Origin: Takashimella koratensis
Lineage: Eukaryota > Basidiomycota > Tremellomycetes > Trichosporonales > Tetragoniomycetaceae
Length of the DNA stretch: 64,000 bases
Assembly: GCA_003116875.1 (NCBI GenBank)
Contig: BCKT01000010.1
Location: forward strand, 310,001-374,000
Reading direction: 5' to 3'
The notes below the pieces were generated by a model. The model made no database searches and was not told the origin of the DNA. It was given only the letters and a program-made list of their open reading frames with translations. Below, piece after piece: positions 21,724 to 32,263 of this stretch. A program made the translations under genes and the position numbers. Each line of letters begins with the position of its first letter. Positions within the stretch are counted from its first letter, which is position 1.

Positions 21724-22797
21724 GATGAATGGGCTGGTGGGGTGAGGTCTTTATACGAGAGTTCGCTTGGGTGTTAGCGAGGAGCTGTGGCTGGGGATGG
21801 GGCAATGGGAAGAGTCGGATGGAGAAGTTTTGAGGGGAGTTGGTGACTTGGGCAATGGATGAAGGGGTGGTGATGAGTTGAGAGTAGTAGCGAGGAGGTT
21901 GTCTGTGGTGGTGGGTGGGTGTGTACTCTAAGCGAAGCAATATCTGACCTTTTCACCACCCGATTTGACCTTTTCGCGTCGGTGCCAGGGCAGTGGAGCC
22001 AAAAAAAGTCAAATAATTGAAGTCCGGTAGGTCCACCCAGGGTCGGGCGGCGTAGATAAGCGCCGGCAAATTAATCCCACCCAGGAAGCGAAGAAAATCT
22101 TGCCTAAGCGAGGGTTAGAAGCACTCGTCGCTCGTACCCTCTTCCCAGGACAAGCGGGCTCTCCGTTCCCGCTCTCGCCACTCCCCATTTGGACCCCACA
22201 CTCACAGAATGGACTCCCTCTGCCTCGCCTATATTAGGCAAAAGTTCGCCCTCCGAACTTGGCCGTCCTCGCCAAGGACCCCCGGGCCGATGGTACAGAC
22301 CCCATCGAGGAAAATCCCAATCACCAATCACCCACTCAGGATCTACGCCGTGTTACCATCCGGCCAACTCCGAAGGGGACTGAGTATAGTATTCACCACT
22401 CCTAGTCCACCAGCATCGCAAGGACTGAGAACGCAGCAATCACCCGTCACCAGATTGCGGGCATTCTCCAAGCATCTCCCCAGGTAGTCAAGAGTCCGCC
22501 GCATACCATGGGCCAGTGTCTCGACCATGCCTCCTTGCCCTCATGCGACAACGTCTTTCAAAGGATGCAGATCTGGGCAAAAAGGTGCCAAAATGCTAAA
22601 AAGCACACCCATGTTTGCTCCCCAAGCCCGGCTAACGTTGCCGGGTCCGGTTGGCGATCACGGCGTGTGTGTGTGTGTGTGCATGAGTGTGTCATGTGTC
22701 AGTCCACATGTCAATACAGCAACCATGACATCCCCAACGCCTTGACATCTACCTCTCATCCATCCTTTTCCCCTTCAGCATCCTCTGCATCATCAAG
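21724..22797. promoter_or_regulatory. Divergent promoter region, GABA transaminase / BCKDH E2
   Basis: About 1.07 kb between opposite start codons. It holds pyrimidine-rich stretches and a (GT)n run near 22664-22683. No coding signal supported. Both genes serve amino-acid catabolism, so shared control is plausible (inference). Confidence 0.5.
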
Positions 22798-24720
22798 ATG
22801 ACCCTCTCTACTCGCCTTCTCCGCTGCACCACACACCTACCCCGCGGCCGACGGCTCTACCCCCCGCTCACCATCCTCGGCACCCTTCCCCGATCGTATC
22901 ACACCTCCCGACCCCTCCTCGCTCCTTTCCAGTTCAAGTTACATGATATCGGAGAGGGTATCACCGAGGTCGAGATCATCAAATGGCATATCGAGGTCGG
23001 GGCAAAGGTTGACGAGTTTGATAACCTCTGCGAAGTTCAGAGCGACAAGAGCGTGTGAGTCCAGGTTATAGCAGGAATAGATTCGGGTCTGACCGTCCTT
23101 CAGGGTCGATCTCACTTCACCGGTCGCTGGAATAGTGACTGCTCTCAATGCAGAGGTCGGCACAACGGTTCGAGTGGGCCAAACACTTTGTGATATAGAC
23201 GATGGAGCTGAAGCGGAGGCGAAGGCAAGGCCAGTGCCAGAGGTAGTAGAGGCGGCCAGTGAGCCAAAGGAGGCGGCAAATGAGGACGCCCAAGCGCAGG
23301 GTCCAGCTCAGCCCTCTCCATCAACATCTATGCCCCGACCACCGATTCAAGAAGCGGAACCGCCAATACCTGAGCCTACTCCACTTCCACCCCAATCTGA
23401 AACTACCCATGCCCCATCTTCCACCGCCGTCCAATTAGAAGGCGAAGCCGCCGTCTTACCTCCGCCACCCGCAACCCTACTCGCGACCGACCACGGCCCC
23501 GTCCCTCCTCGCCATGGCAGTGCACCACCTCGGAAGGAGATCGTCAAGACAAGTCCTGCGATCCGCGCGTTCGCTGCGCGGCATGGAGTCAACCTCGAGG
23601 ATGTTCAGCCAACCGGCGACGAAGGGAGAGTCACGAGAGCGGATGTTGAAAGGACTGCTGGCTCGTCGACAAGAGGGAGCGTGGAGAACGCGGTAGGAGC
23701 GTCAACTCCACGACGGAAGACAACAACATCGGGTGTGGAGGTGATACAGTCCACGACCACCGTGCCGATGGGTCGAACACGTCGAGTCATGTATCGGGCA
23801 ATGACCGAAATGGGTGCGGTCCCACACTTTGGGTAAGTACGCCCTTTGGACGAGCATTTGGAAACTTTATAAGAGAGACGACTGATTGTTTCTCCACAGA
23901 TACTCTCACACCCTCGATCTGACTGCCCTCCTCCCTTACCTCTCCGCAACCTCATCGCCAATCAAGATACCCTACCGAGCCTCCGACGTGCCCGAGGAGA
24001 CTGCCTCGCCTCTCGACCGGCCAGAGAAAGTCACCATTCTGTCGCTAATGGTCAAGACGCTCTTGCTAGCACTTGAAGAGCACCCGATCATGCGGTCTCG
24101 AGCAACTGACAAGGACTTAAAAATCTCTCGACATGCCTCTATTGGTATCGCTGTATCAGGTGAGCTTTGGCCTCAGGAGTAAATACTACGCAGAAAGCTG
24201 ACCCGTCATCCCAGATCCCAAGCGAGGTCTGCTCACGCCTTCCCTCCCCGCTCTGGCAGCAAGAACCCCTGCCTCTGACATCGCGCACCACCTCCTCACT
24301 CTCCGTTCCAACCCGACCCTCCCCACTCCGGCTCCACACCTGACAGTCTCATCCATCGGGTCCTTGGGTGAAGGCGCCGATGCCCAGCCTGTCCTTCCGC
24401 CAGGAGGAGGCCTGTCAATCTGTGCGATAGGAAGGGCAAGGTGGGAGATTGAACCGATCGTGAGGGATAGAGGAATCAATGGGGAGAGTGTTTGGAATTT
24501 GGGACAGGAGCAAGTGCTAGCGGCGGGAACGAGGGCGGTGTTAAGGTGTCCTGTTGGATGGAGTGGAGATCATCGAGTGGTGAGTGCTCTGAAGCAGGAC
24601 GCAGAGAGAAGGAATATTAACGCTGACACGAGAAACTAGCTGGAAGGGGCTGAACTGATCGCGTTCACGGAAACGTGGAAGAAGCTAGTCGAGGAGCCCG
24701 CAAGGTGGGTCCAAGCTTGA
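22798..24720 (+). CDS. Branched-chain 2-oxoacid dehydrogenase E2 (lipoamide acyltransferase)
   Basis: Core acyltransferase of the mitochondrial branched-chain 2-oxoacid dehydrogenase complex (Leu, Ile, Val catabolism). MTLSTRLLRCTTHLPRGRR is a presequence. Lipoyl domain: FKLHDIGEGITEVEIIKWHIE, with the lipoylated Lys in QSDKSV. Then a long Pro/Ala-rich linker, an E3-binding domain (TSPAIRAFAARHGVNLEDVQPTGDEGRVTRADV), and the catalytic domain (FGYSHTLDLTALL, ISRHASIGIAVSDPKRGLL, TVSSIGSLG). The catalytic motif reads GWSGDHRVLEGAEL: His is present but the usual Asp of HRxxDG is Glu. It ends RWVQA at TGA 24718-24720. Four introns. Lipoyl-domain text fits BCKDH better than PDH or OGDH E2. Confidence 0.88.
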
Positions 24721-25302
24721 GCCCTGATCTCGGTAGGGAACAAAGACATTGTATGTAATGTCACTGGACTGTATTTCATGTACTGCGTGTACTCTCCATC
24801 TTCCGGTCCGCGTCCTGTGGTCTGCGTCTTCTGCTCTACTGCATGGGCCAAGGCGAAGGCTTGGTAGAGCTTGCTCGGCCGAAAGCCGGATGAACTTTCG
24901 CTCGGTTGGCCCCGAACTTCAAAGGAGGAGGCCGTCTTGGAGCTGGCGTGTGCTCGACCGTGGGGAAGGATGGGACCAACTTGGAGCCCATGGGGCTGAC
25001 AACGCCATTGGAAGGCCAGTCAACGGGCTGGTGTGGCCTTCGATTTGAATGTGGTTTGAAAGGGTAGGCTAGTTGGTGATGCTGAAAGGATGTGGATCAA
25101 GAGGCTAGCATTGCCGGCGAGCATGCCATGGGTGTACGTTTGTGTGTGTGTGTGTGCAATAGATATGATAAGCCTTCAAGACTCTCCGAGACGGATACTC
25201 TTTCACTTCTGAACCCAGGCAGATTCTTCCTGGGTTACCATAGACATCAGGGACACGCCGAATAACATCACATACACAACTTCTGCGAGATTCAGCACGA
25301 CG
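24721..25302. other. Intergenic with (GT)n run
   Basis: No gene seen. A (GT)n tract lies near 25137-25157. Part may be the leader and first exon of the 25.3-kb orphan, whose frame is open from about 25212 but has no ATG there. Confidence 0.4.
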
Positions 25303-25839
25303 TTGACTCTCCTAGACGACCCGGTCGCTGAGGGTGCCTCGTGTGAATTCCCGCTTTCAAGCGAGCAAGGCTGTGACTCGACAATGGTCAAGCGCTACCG
25401 TTTCGGTTTCAACGACCTTGAGGGAAGTGCACGCCGAGCCTCTCTCTCCAGCACAGGCGACAAGCCCAATCGCCCGCCCCATCGTCGCCAAAGGTCACTA
25501 CTCAGCTCCGGGCTACTCATGATATCCACGAACGTGACTCAGTTTGGTACCAGGGTCGCACTTTTCCTGTGCGAGCGCCATGCCACCCTTCTGCAGCAGG
25601 GAGGGGCTCACCACGCGCTCCTTGACTTGCGCGCCCTCGTCGACTCGGCTCAAGAGCCCACCGACATTCCCACTGCCTCCGACAAATCTTCTGCTGCTGA
25701 CGGTACACTTGCCTCACGCTCTCAGGGATGCGGCACCTGCTCACGCTGTACCAACCGTAGTACACTCGACCTGTTGGGTCAAGCCGGAACTGGCTGTTGC
25801 ACCACGACTGGGGCGGAGCTCGAACCCGATTCGAAATAA
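25303..25839 (+). CDS. Orphan with a C-C-CxxH-like module, exon structure unresolved
   Basis: Not recognised. The open frame has no ATG until 25384, yet upstream codons hold SCEFPLSSEQGCDST, similar to CSYPLSDNQRCERT of the 27.5-kb gene. Downstream comes RVALFLCERHATLLQQGG, like PLCETHEAVL of the 29-31 kb genes. The module is therefore split by about 75 residues, which suggests a missed intron and an upstream start exon. Later Cys cluster GCGTCSRCTNRSTLDLL. Coordinates mark the part with coding appearance, not a proven start. Confidence 0.4.
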   Translation: MTLLDDPVAEGASCEFPLSSEQGCDSTMVKRYRFGFNDLEGSARRASLSSTGDKPNRPPHRRQRSLLSSGLLMISTNVTQFGTRVALFLCERHATLLQQGGAHHALLDLRALVDSAQEPTDIPTASDKSSAADGTLASRSQGCGTCSRCTNRSTLDLLGQAGTGCCTTTGAELEPDSK

Positions 25840-26445
25840 CATTTGTTCGGTCGGCGCGAGGGTTTTGGCTGACTCGGCCACCGATGAGATAGGATCTGGC
25901 ATGAAAGGATGAAGAGAGTGAGGTCGGGAAGTCGGCCGAGAGGAAATGACCTGGACCAGCCACGCCCAAGGCGGAGGGGAGAGAAGATCGTTTCGATACG
26001 CCCAAGAATGGCCGGTGAAAGGCTAAACGAGGAGGTGTCTAGCTAGAGTTCAGACTAGTCTTGAAGCGTTTGATCGTCGGTGGGTTAAAGGAGGTACAGG
26101 TGGTTTTTGCTGAGCTGAGCATGGTGAGGAAACGCGGGAAGACGGCGGGCAGAGGAGAGAGGACAGAAGGCAGAAGGCAGAAAGAGGGGAAAGAGCCGAG
26201 GCTGGAGGTGGTTGGTACTGTCGACTACAGCATGCATGGTCAAATGGAAGGCGTTTGCTCTTTCTTCCCCCAGGACTTGAGCAAATGACACCACACTCTC
26301 AATCCGCCTCCCCTTCCCTCTTCACAGTCCTCTTTCCTCCGGCCTCTGTCATTTCACTTCGCCCACCATCACCGCAGCCACCACCACAGCAACAGCAGTA
26401 GCAGCAACAACAACAACAACACGCCATCGACCTGCTCGTTTCACC
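25840..26445. other. Intergenic with CAG/CAA trinucleotide repeats
   Basis: No gene seen. Trinucleotide runs (CAG, CAA, CAC) near 26370-26420 sit directly before the 26446 ATG. Confidence 0.45.
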
Positions 26446-26811
26446 ATGTACCCAACAGGGCCGGGCTCTGAATCTGACGAAGGCGAAGCCGACGCCACCC
26501 ACTCTGCCGTTCTCCACGACAACGAAGCTCCGATGCTTGTCCTCGATTTCTACAGCCAGACCAGCTTCGAGCCGAAGTCTGTCAGGCACATGTCCGTTTC
26601 CACCGCGACCGAAGAATCCAACGCCCCTGCCGAACCGAACAAGGTCGAAGCTTTGATAACGAGGACTTGGGATGGGCGAAAGGCAGGAGATCCCGTGTTC
26701 AACAACGTCCCCTACCTGGAGGTGTCAAAGGAAGACAGGACAGCGACACTCAGCGCATCGCCCGAGCCGGATTCTGAGGAGCAGGGAGACTCTGTCAGGT
26801 ATGGCGTCTGA
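26446..26811 (+). CDS. Small acidic hypothetical protein
   Basis: Not recognised; 121 residues, no intron needed. MYPTGPGSESDEGEADATHS, then MLVLDFYSQTSFEPKSVRHM, VEALITRTWDGRKAGDPVFN and an acidic end ASPEPDSEEQGDSVRYGV. No Cys module, membrane segment or signal peptide, so not a member of the neighbouring Cys/His family. Confidence 0.45.
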   Translation: MYPTGPGSESDEGEADATHSAVLHDNEAPMLVLDFYSQTSFEPKSVRHMSVSTATEESNAPAEPNKVEALITRTWDGRKAGDPVFNNVPYLEVSKEDRTATLSASPEPDSEEQGDSVRYGV

Positions 26812-27500
26812 GGACGTCTGAAGCGGTCCAAGCGGTCCCGAAGTACCTGGGATGCTGAGAGGGGACCGAGCGGAGTGGCGCAGGCCAAGACCACGGAGAA
26901 CAATAAGACCACTAGTAGAGGCGGTGCAGCGCTGCGGCGCACGGGCCCGCGAGCGGCTGCGGCCGCGGAGAACGACGGGGATGCATGAACGATGCGCAAG
27001 CGGTCGAGGCCGATCTGGTGCATTTAAATAGCAGTCTGTAGCGTTGAGAGATGAATCCCCAACCCGTAAGAAATCCTAACAGTTTCTGCACTGCTTGAAC
27101 AGTAGCAAGTGTGAGTGACCAACGGGCTGCAATCTCGGGGATGACATAGCTGTCTCTGACCCCGACGCTTGTGGGTGTTACCGGACCAAGTCTGTCATAC
27201 CCCGAAAACTTTTCGCTTGCTTGAAAGGAAGGATTTGCCATCGAGCGGACGCAGGTTGAGAAAAAGGAGGCGAAAACAAGGGTGTGCACCTTGTACACCT
27301 GGCGTCGGACTCACGCCATGACGACTTTTACAATGTCACATAAAGGAGAGCATCGAGTGTGCGGTCTTGAGAAATATTATTAGACTATCACTGACCTTTG
27401 TTGTTGACGTTCTTGTCCTCTCCAAACAACCCATACTTTCAACCGTACAGTATAGTCTCACAGTGTCAAATGCTCAACCCCCCATCCGCATCTCAACACC
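26812..27500. other. Intergenic; leader of the C-C-CxxH gene A
   Basis: Holds TTTAAATA at 27023-27030 and a block (about 27023-27080) that matches about 31177-31237 before gene C. After it, a short ORF at 27051-27098 (MNPQPVRNPNSFCTA). No other gene supported; the minus-strand open frame at 26912-27298 shows no family signal. Confidence 0.45.
27023..27030 (+). promoter_or_regulatory. TATA-like element of the duplicated leader, gene A
   Basis: TTTAAATAGCAG, equivalent in place to TATATAGCAG before gene C. It is about 475 bp from the 27501 ATG, so a 5' UTR intron or extra exon is likely. Confidence 0.45.
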
Positions 27501-28553
27501 ATGCCTGGGATGACCATTTGCGACCTACTATCGTCGCATGTCAAGATTGGCAACTTGTGCCGGGAGTGGTTCAGCACCATGACCCGCAACGGGAGCGAAC
27601 AATGTTCCCACGTACTTCTGAACGGGACCCTTCAGTGTCCGTCCAAAGGTACGCAGAAAGTCACTTTTCAACACTTCCCTACCTCAACCTTCTGCCCTAC
27701 GCATGCCGAGTCGGTTCTGTTCCTCCTGCATCCGTGGGGAGCTAGGGCTGGTGCAGCTGGCGATGTTGTCAAAACCCAAGAGGAGGAAGAGTATGAGGTT
27801 GAGTGGGCTCCGGAAGACCTGTCAAGGTATTACCAGTCCCTTTGTTTCACCGCTGACGCTTACCGCACTTGGCGGTGGGACATGGGGCGGGATATGGGCT
27901 CACTGTGCTCTTTCATACCTAGGCTGCCCATGAAGGGCGAGGAGACCGAGTATTGTCTCCGTCCAACCCAGTCGGGTGAATCTGGAGGAATGAGCCTCAA
28001 GTTTTGCCCAATTCACTCTCCCATCATCGACTGCTTGACTCAGATTTTCGAAAGACTACAAGCGGACGATGCAAGCGACAAGGAGCTCACCGAGGCCATC
28101 GACCGTCGACTGGTCTTCCCAGTGTCGTATAACCCTGCACCAACCTCGCAATCCTCGTGCAGCTATCCTCTCTCCGACAACCAGCGTTGTGAGAGGACTG
28201 TGAACTTGGTGCAACGACTTGTACCGAGCCCGCTTGGACAACTCGGAGTCTGGCGATGTCCCGACCATTCAGGAGTCGAGCTGCTCGGCTCAAGCCACTA
28301 CATTGCCGTTGATGAGGGCGGGCAACAACGCGAGGCTCGCAGAGGAACGCTTAAGGTAGACTTCATCCTGCCAGTGGACAGTGACGACTCGTCGAGTGAA
28401 GGGGAGGAGGAGGGGGTCGCTGACAGCTCGGAAGATTCCGAGAGTGAGGACGAGAAATCAAGCCCCTTGTGCGCCAGCGATGACGAGGGCAGCTCCTCTG
28501 GCGAGACAGATTACCGTACTAGTGGAGACGAAGACGCCGATAAAGTGAGCTGA
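27501..28553 (+). CDS. C-C-CxxH family orphan, gene A (three modules)
   Basis: Unrecognised 350-residue protein, no intron needed. N-terminal block MTICDLLSSHVKIGNLCREWFST is shared with genes B and C. Three Cys/His modules: C-x10-C-x18-CPTH (residues about 35-66), C-x15-C-x16-CPIH (about 138-172), C-x9-C-x22-CPDH (about 218-253). Each could bind one metal ion (inference). The C-terminal 70 residues are acidic and Ser-rich (DSDDSSSEGEEEG, EDSESEDEKSS), resembling CK2-site tails of nuclear proteins. No membrane segment or signal peptide. First of a cluster reaching 33.6 kb. Confidence 0.62.
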   Translation: MPGMTICDLLSSHVKIGNLCREWFSTMTRNGSEQCSHVLLNGTLQCPSKGTQKVTFQHFPTSTFCPTHAESVLFLLHPWGARAGAAGDVVKTQEEEEYEVEWAPEDLSRYYQSLCFTADAYRTWRWDMGRDMGSLCSFIPRLPMKGEETEYCLRPTQSGESGGMSLKFCPIHSPIIDCLTQIFERLQADDASDKELTEAIDRRLVFPVSYNPAPTSQSSCSYPLSDNQRCERTVNLVQRLVPSPLGQLGVWRCPDHSGVELLGSSHYIAVDEGGQQREARRGTLKVDFILPVDSDDSSSEGEEEGVADSSEDSESEDEKSSPLCASDDEGSSSGETDYRTSGDEDADKVS

Positions 28554-28911
28554 ACGATGCGGTTGACACAGTCACCTCTGAGTGAGCAAGACTTGAGGCC
28601 TATCGCCCCCATAGGCGAAGTGACATGCATGGCGTGAAGAGACTTGCGTGTGTGAGCCAAGCGATTGGGACTAGTCGCCACTGGGTGGGGTGCTCGGGGT
28701 TTTGACCACATAGGCTGGATGGATGGTGCAATATCATGCTTGCAATGGCCATTTGGACAACGGTGAACCGAACAAAGGTGTCGACTTTCTGCCGCTGGTT
28801 TCGCAATTCGTTTCCTTTTTGGCGCGGAGCTCATCAGTCAGTTTACAAGCTGCTAAGATCAGCTGGTTCAAACAACTTTTTACTCGTATCCAAAAAACAA
28901 CGCCGTCAATC
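28554..28911. other. Intergenic between genes A and B
   Basis: No supported gene. An upstream in-frame extension of gene B begins at 28723 but lacks similarity to A or C, so the start at 28912 is preferred. Confidence 0.45.
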
Positions 28912-29633
28912 ATGGTCACGATCACCCAAACTCTGGCGAGTTCAACGCTATTCAACTCGTATTGTCGGAAGTGGTCGGGCTCAATGAGCAGTTTCACCTT
29001 CACCCTCAGCGGTCAGAGCCAGCTTTGTCGATTTCATTTGCCAAACGGAACAAGACCATGTCGCAAGCTCGAGACTAAACTAGTTACAGTTCTCGGACCC
29101 AAGCCGTTACCGCTATGTGAGACCCACGAAGCCGTGTTGGCCTTCATTTTCGGCGCTGTCGCGGCTTCCCAGCGAAACGCGGATCAGAGAGGTGGCCGCT
29201 CGGGAACAAGTTCTGTCGCTGACTCAGCAATGGGTGTTGAAGGCCTTTCCGCTCTCGGTATAAACACAGGCTCGTCGGGACCAGGCGGTTTGTCGGATGG
29301 CATTGACGCAATTAACGCAAGTTTCATCAAGGACAACAACGTAGATCAAAACGAGCTCGACGACGGTTTTATCGACGACTACACTTACTGGAAGGGGTGT
29401 GTACCAATTTGTACGCCGAAGATGACAACTGTTCCTTCCTTGTCCAATTCAACCCCGACAAACCAGACATAGAAACTTGCAATTCCGAACACACCAGGCC
29501 TTACCTTCAAGACGACGCGATGTCATTCTGTGACTTGCATTTGGATATATATGTCGCAATGGAGATTTTCAAACAGAAGATGAAACGGAGGTCCGGATCT
29601 TGGACAGTAACCGCAGACAATACCGTTATGTAG
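28912..29633 (+). pseudogene. C-C-CxxH family orphan, gene B, frameshifted
   Basis: Start MVTITQTLASSTLFNSYCRKW aligns with A and C. Module 1: CRFHLPNGTRPC-x18-CETH, nearly the same as in C. After DDYTYWKG (about 29396) the frame runs off, and module 2 is in the -1 frame: AEDDNCSFLVQFNPDKPD with C-x15-C-x16-CDLH, then a shared VTADNTV end and TAG. Between the common Trp codon and the AEDDNC block B has 26 nt where C has 24, so a net two-base gain breaks the frame. No plausible intron or canonical slippery heptamer removes it. Recently broken gene or sequence error; left unrepaired. Confidence 0.58.
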
Positions 29634-30884
29634 TGAGGGACAGGAAGAGGAAATGGGACGAGAGTGCAGACGATAATGAGACGGGCACCGGTGAGAGAGC
29701 AGTGCCCTCAATTGTCCTCTGGACCACGGACGATTCGCCGTAGCAACCATGTGCATAGGTGAGATTATACACTTATGCTGCATTGAGGGATTCGTACAGG
29801 CTTTGTGCGTCGCAATCGGCGAGGCATGAACTTGATCTCTTGCCTGTCAATTACCAGCTCTCTTCTGAGGCCGCCCGCACAACATGAAGAAAGCACATGA
29901 CAATCGCTCACTGCTTAGCGGACGTCGTTGCACCCGCCCAGCTCCTACTATAGCATTGTTTCCACCGTTATCTCCTCTCACTATGCCAAACCGCCCACGC
30001 TCCGTATGATGACCACAATCCAACTCCTCTCCCATTCGACCCCTTCATCACACCCTTGAACAATTTTCATAACGCATGACCTCGAAAGCTCGATGTGAGC
30101 CGGTACACGCTACCGGGTGGGGAAGACGGGATTGTGGAGGGGGCGAGAGGGGGGTGTTCACGTCAAGGCCAAGGGTTGATCTCGTTTGCTTGTTTTCCCC
30201 CAACAGAGTCTTGCGCCTCTCATGCAGAAGTGGCATAGTTCTTCTTTGGGCCAATGGGGAGTAGCAGTATGACCATTGGAGATGCGAGACAAGGCGAGCC
30301 GCATGCGAATGTATTTCAGACGGCGTTCAGCAAGTCTACGCCAGTTGCTGATGTCCATCCTCTTTCAGACCTTGAGCTATCTACGCTAGAGACCCTGGAT
30401 ACCGACAGCGCCTAGCTTGTGAAGTCGATGGCGTGCATGTGTGAACGGGTCAATTGCCTCTGGAGATTTCGAATGCCATTCTGACCTCTTCCTCCTCTGT
30501 CAGCGGGGGAAGGAACTTACCTCGCCACTTTGCGTTTCGAGCTGTACGCTCTCTGGGGCACAATCACCGTCTCAGAGCAAGACAACAACTTTTTCTTCTC
30601 ATGGAACACCTCGACGACGGTTCTATCCTCTACGAGAGGGAGAGCAGGGCTTGTCGGCCCTAGAGGGATGATAAAAGGGTGCAATTCTGTGACACTCATG
30701 CGGAGGTCTTCGATTGTGATCACATGCTTTCATGGGTAATGGAGGTTGAAGACGATGCGAGTGTGGATGGACGATGTTGGTTTCCCTGTTGATATTGTTT
30801 TATTCGATCCGGAGTGTGGCGTGATAAATCAATCCGAGTGAGCTAGTGTGCTTTCGATCTCAGCCGGTGGCGAACAGCTCGAGT

Positions 30885-30934
30885 AGACAGTAGTGTCGAG
30901 TAGTAATCGAGACAGTAGTGTCGAGTAGTAATCG
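30885..30934. repeat. 25-bp direct tandem repeat, two perfect copies
   Basis: Unit begins AGACAGTAGTGTCGAGTAGT; copies at 30885-30909 and 30910-30934, in a gene-free stretch. Confidence 0.9.
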
Positions 30935-31178
30935 AACGTCAGCGCTGCTGTCTTAATTACAAGATCAAGATCATCACCGCGGGCTCACGCGTTCCGCTTG
31001 TCCGGCTTCCCGGCCTTCTAGGAGTAAGAGCGTCAAGGAGGGAAAATGGGAATTTCCCCCAGACCGCCAAAGGAAGACTGTCAGGTTTGAGGCACATCGT
31101 CTGAGGAACGAACCGTGCGCCGGCGACCGACGGCGACCGACGCCACAGGGGTAGAGAGGTTTCAGAGTGACAGAGGGA

Positions 31179-31184
31179 TATATA
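31179..31184 (+). promoter_or_regulatory. TATA box of the duplicated leader, gene C
   Basis: TATATAGCAGCCTGTAG, matching TAAATAGCAGTCTGTAG before gene A. A 19-codon ORF (31207-31263) follows, as a 16-codon ORF follows in A. Confidence 0.5.
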
Positions 31185-31471
31185 GCAGCCTGTAGAGCGT
31201 CGAGCGATGGATCCCCCAGATCGAGTGAAGAAACCTAACAAAGACCACAAAAAGGATGCTTGATTTTGCACAATCTTTCTTGATCAGAGGTCGCAGCGCC
31301 AGTTGTCAGAGTACAACTGCGGCTCCTTTGTGTAAGGCAACTGTACAAAGGTGGCAAGCAGCTGGACAGAATGACGCCGACTGTACATTCCACCTCCAGT
31401 GCTACCTTGTACGTTACTGTGCACAAGTGAATCCCACCATTGACCTACTTCACGACTGTAGCGCGCCCACA

Positions 31472-32263
31472 ATGACCACCATCAGCGACAAATTTGCAGC
31501 GTCGAGCCAGTTTAGGACAATGTGTCTCGATTGGTTCACCTCCATAACCCAGAACGGAGGTCTCTCGTGTCGATACCATTTGCCAAATAAGACGAAGCGA
31601 TGTCGCCAACCAGCCTCAAAGCTTTCCATTTTTTTCGGATCGAAAAGACAACCGCTTTGCGAGACCCATGAAGAAGTGTTGAGTTTCATTTTCAGCGCGG
31701 TTCAAAGATACCTCCAACTGAAGGGGGATGTCGTCTCAGCCTCTGAATCTACTAGCGGGTTGATTCCGGGGGTAAACGAGTCAGATTCGCTGTGCCCGTT
31801 ATCAACATCCCCAGAGCAAGGCGTCTCGAGATCGGTGAATGAGATCGAAGAGAAAGAGCTGGATCAATCCCTTGTGAATCGTTACAACGATATCTGGGTG
31901 GTCAACACCCAATTCCAAGCAGAAGACGACAACTGCGCATTTCTCGTCGAATCCAATACCGATGAATCTGAACTGTGCGATGTAGAGGAAACCGAGCAGC
32001 ATCCTGACCAAACTTCATTGTGGTTTTGCTCGTCGCATAGGGAGATATGGGACGCTATGGAGATACTAGTTGGGGAGATGGAGAGGAGATTGAAGAGCAT
32101 AGCGCCAATTCGTCAAGGAGTCAGCGTGAATGCGGATAATACTGTTAGTGAGGTGACGACAAGGCAGGATTTGGGAACACTCGTGCGGCCGAGCCAAGGA
32201 AGTACGGGGCTTGTCATCTTTGTTTGTGCTCCAGACGCACCACATGATACAGAGTGGATGTAG
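31472..32263 (+). CDS. C-C-CxxH family orphan, gene C (two modules)
   Basis: Unrecognised 263-residue protein. The start MTTISDKFAASSQFRTMCLDW is chosen because it aligns with the starts of A and B; an in-frame ATG at 31256 would add 72 residues with no counterpart. Module 1: CRYHLPNKTKRC-x18-CETH. Linker rich in Ser/Glu. Module 2: C-x13-C-x16-CSSH with the lead-in AEDDNCAFLVE. The tail holds VNADNTVSEV, also seen at the end of B. It is the intact paralogue of the frameshifted gene B, with about 40-50% similarity by eye. Confidence 0.62.
   Translation: MTTISDKFAASSQFRTMCLDWFTSITQNGGLSCRYHLPNKTKRCRQPASKLSIFFGSKRQPLCETHEEVLSFIFSAVQRYLQLKGDVVSASESTSGLIPGVNESDSLCPLSTSPEQGVSRSVNEIEEKELDQSLVNRYNDIWVVNTQFQAEDDNCAFLVESNTDESELCDVEETEQHPDQTSLWFCSSHREIWDAMEILVGEMERRLKSIAPIRQGVSVNADNTVSEVTTRQDLGTLVRPSQGSTGLVIFVCAPDAPHDTEWM

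Larger units (their letters stand above)
29634..31471. other. Intergenic, 1.8 kb, with tandem repeat and gene C leader
   Basis: No supported gene. It holds a perfect 25-bp x2 repeat (30885-30934), and a TATA/short-ORF leader at 31179-31263 similar to that of gene A. Confidence 0.45.

Noticed and set aside
20336..21777. Plus-strand ORFs of 126-191 codons opposite GABA transaminase
   Set aside because: Antisense shadows caused by codon bias; the minus strand has all class III aminotransferase motifs.
26912..27298. 128-codon minus-strand ORF upstream of gene A
   Set aside because: Overlaps the duplicated plus-strand leader; no domain or paralogue.
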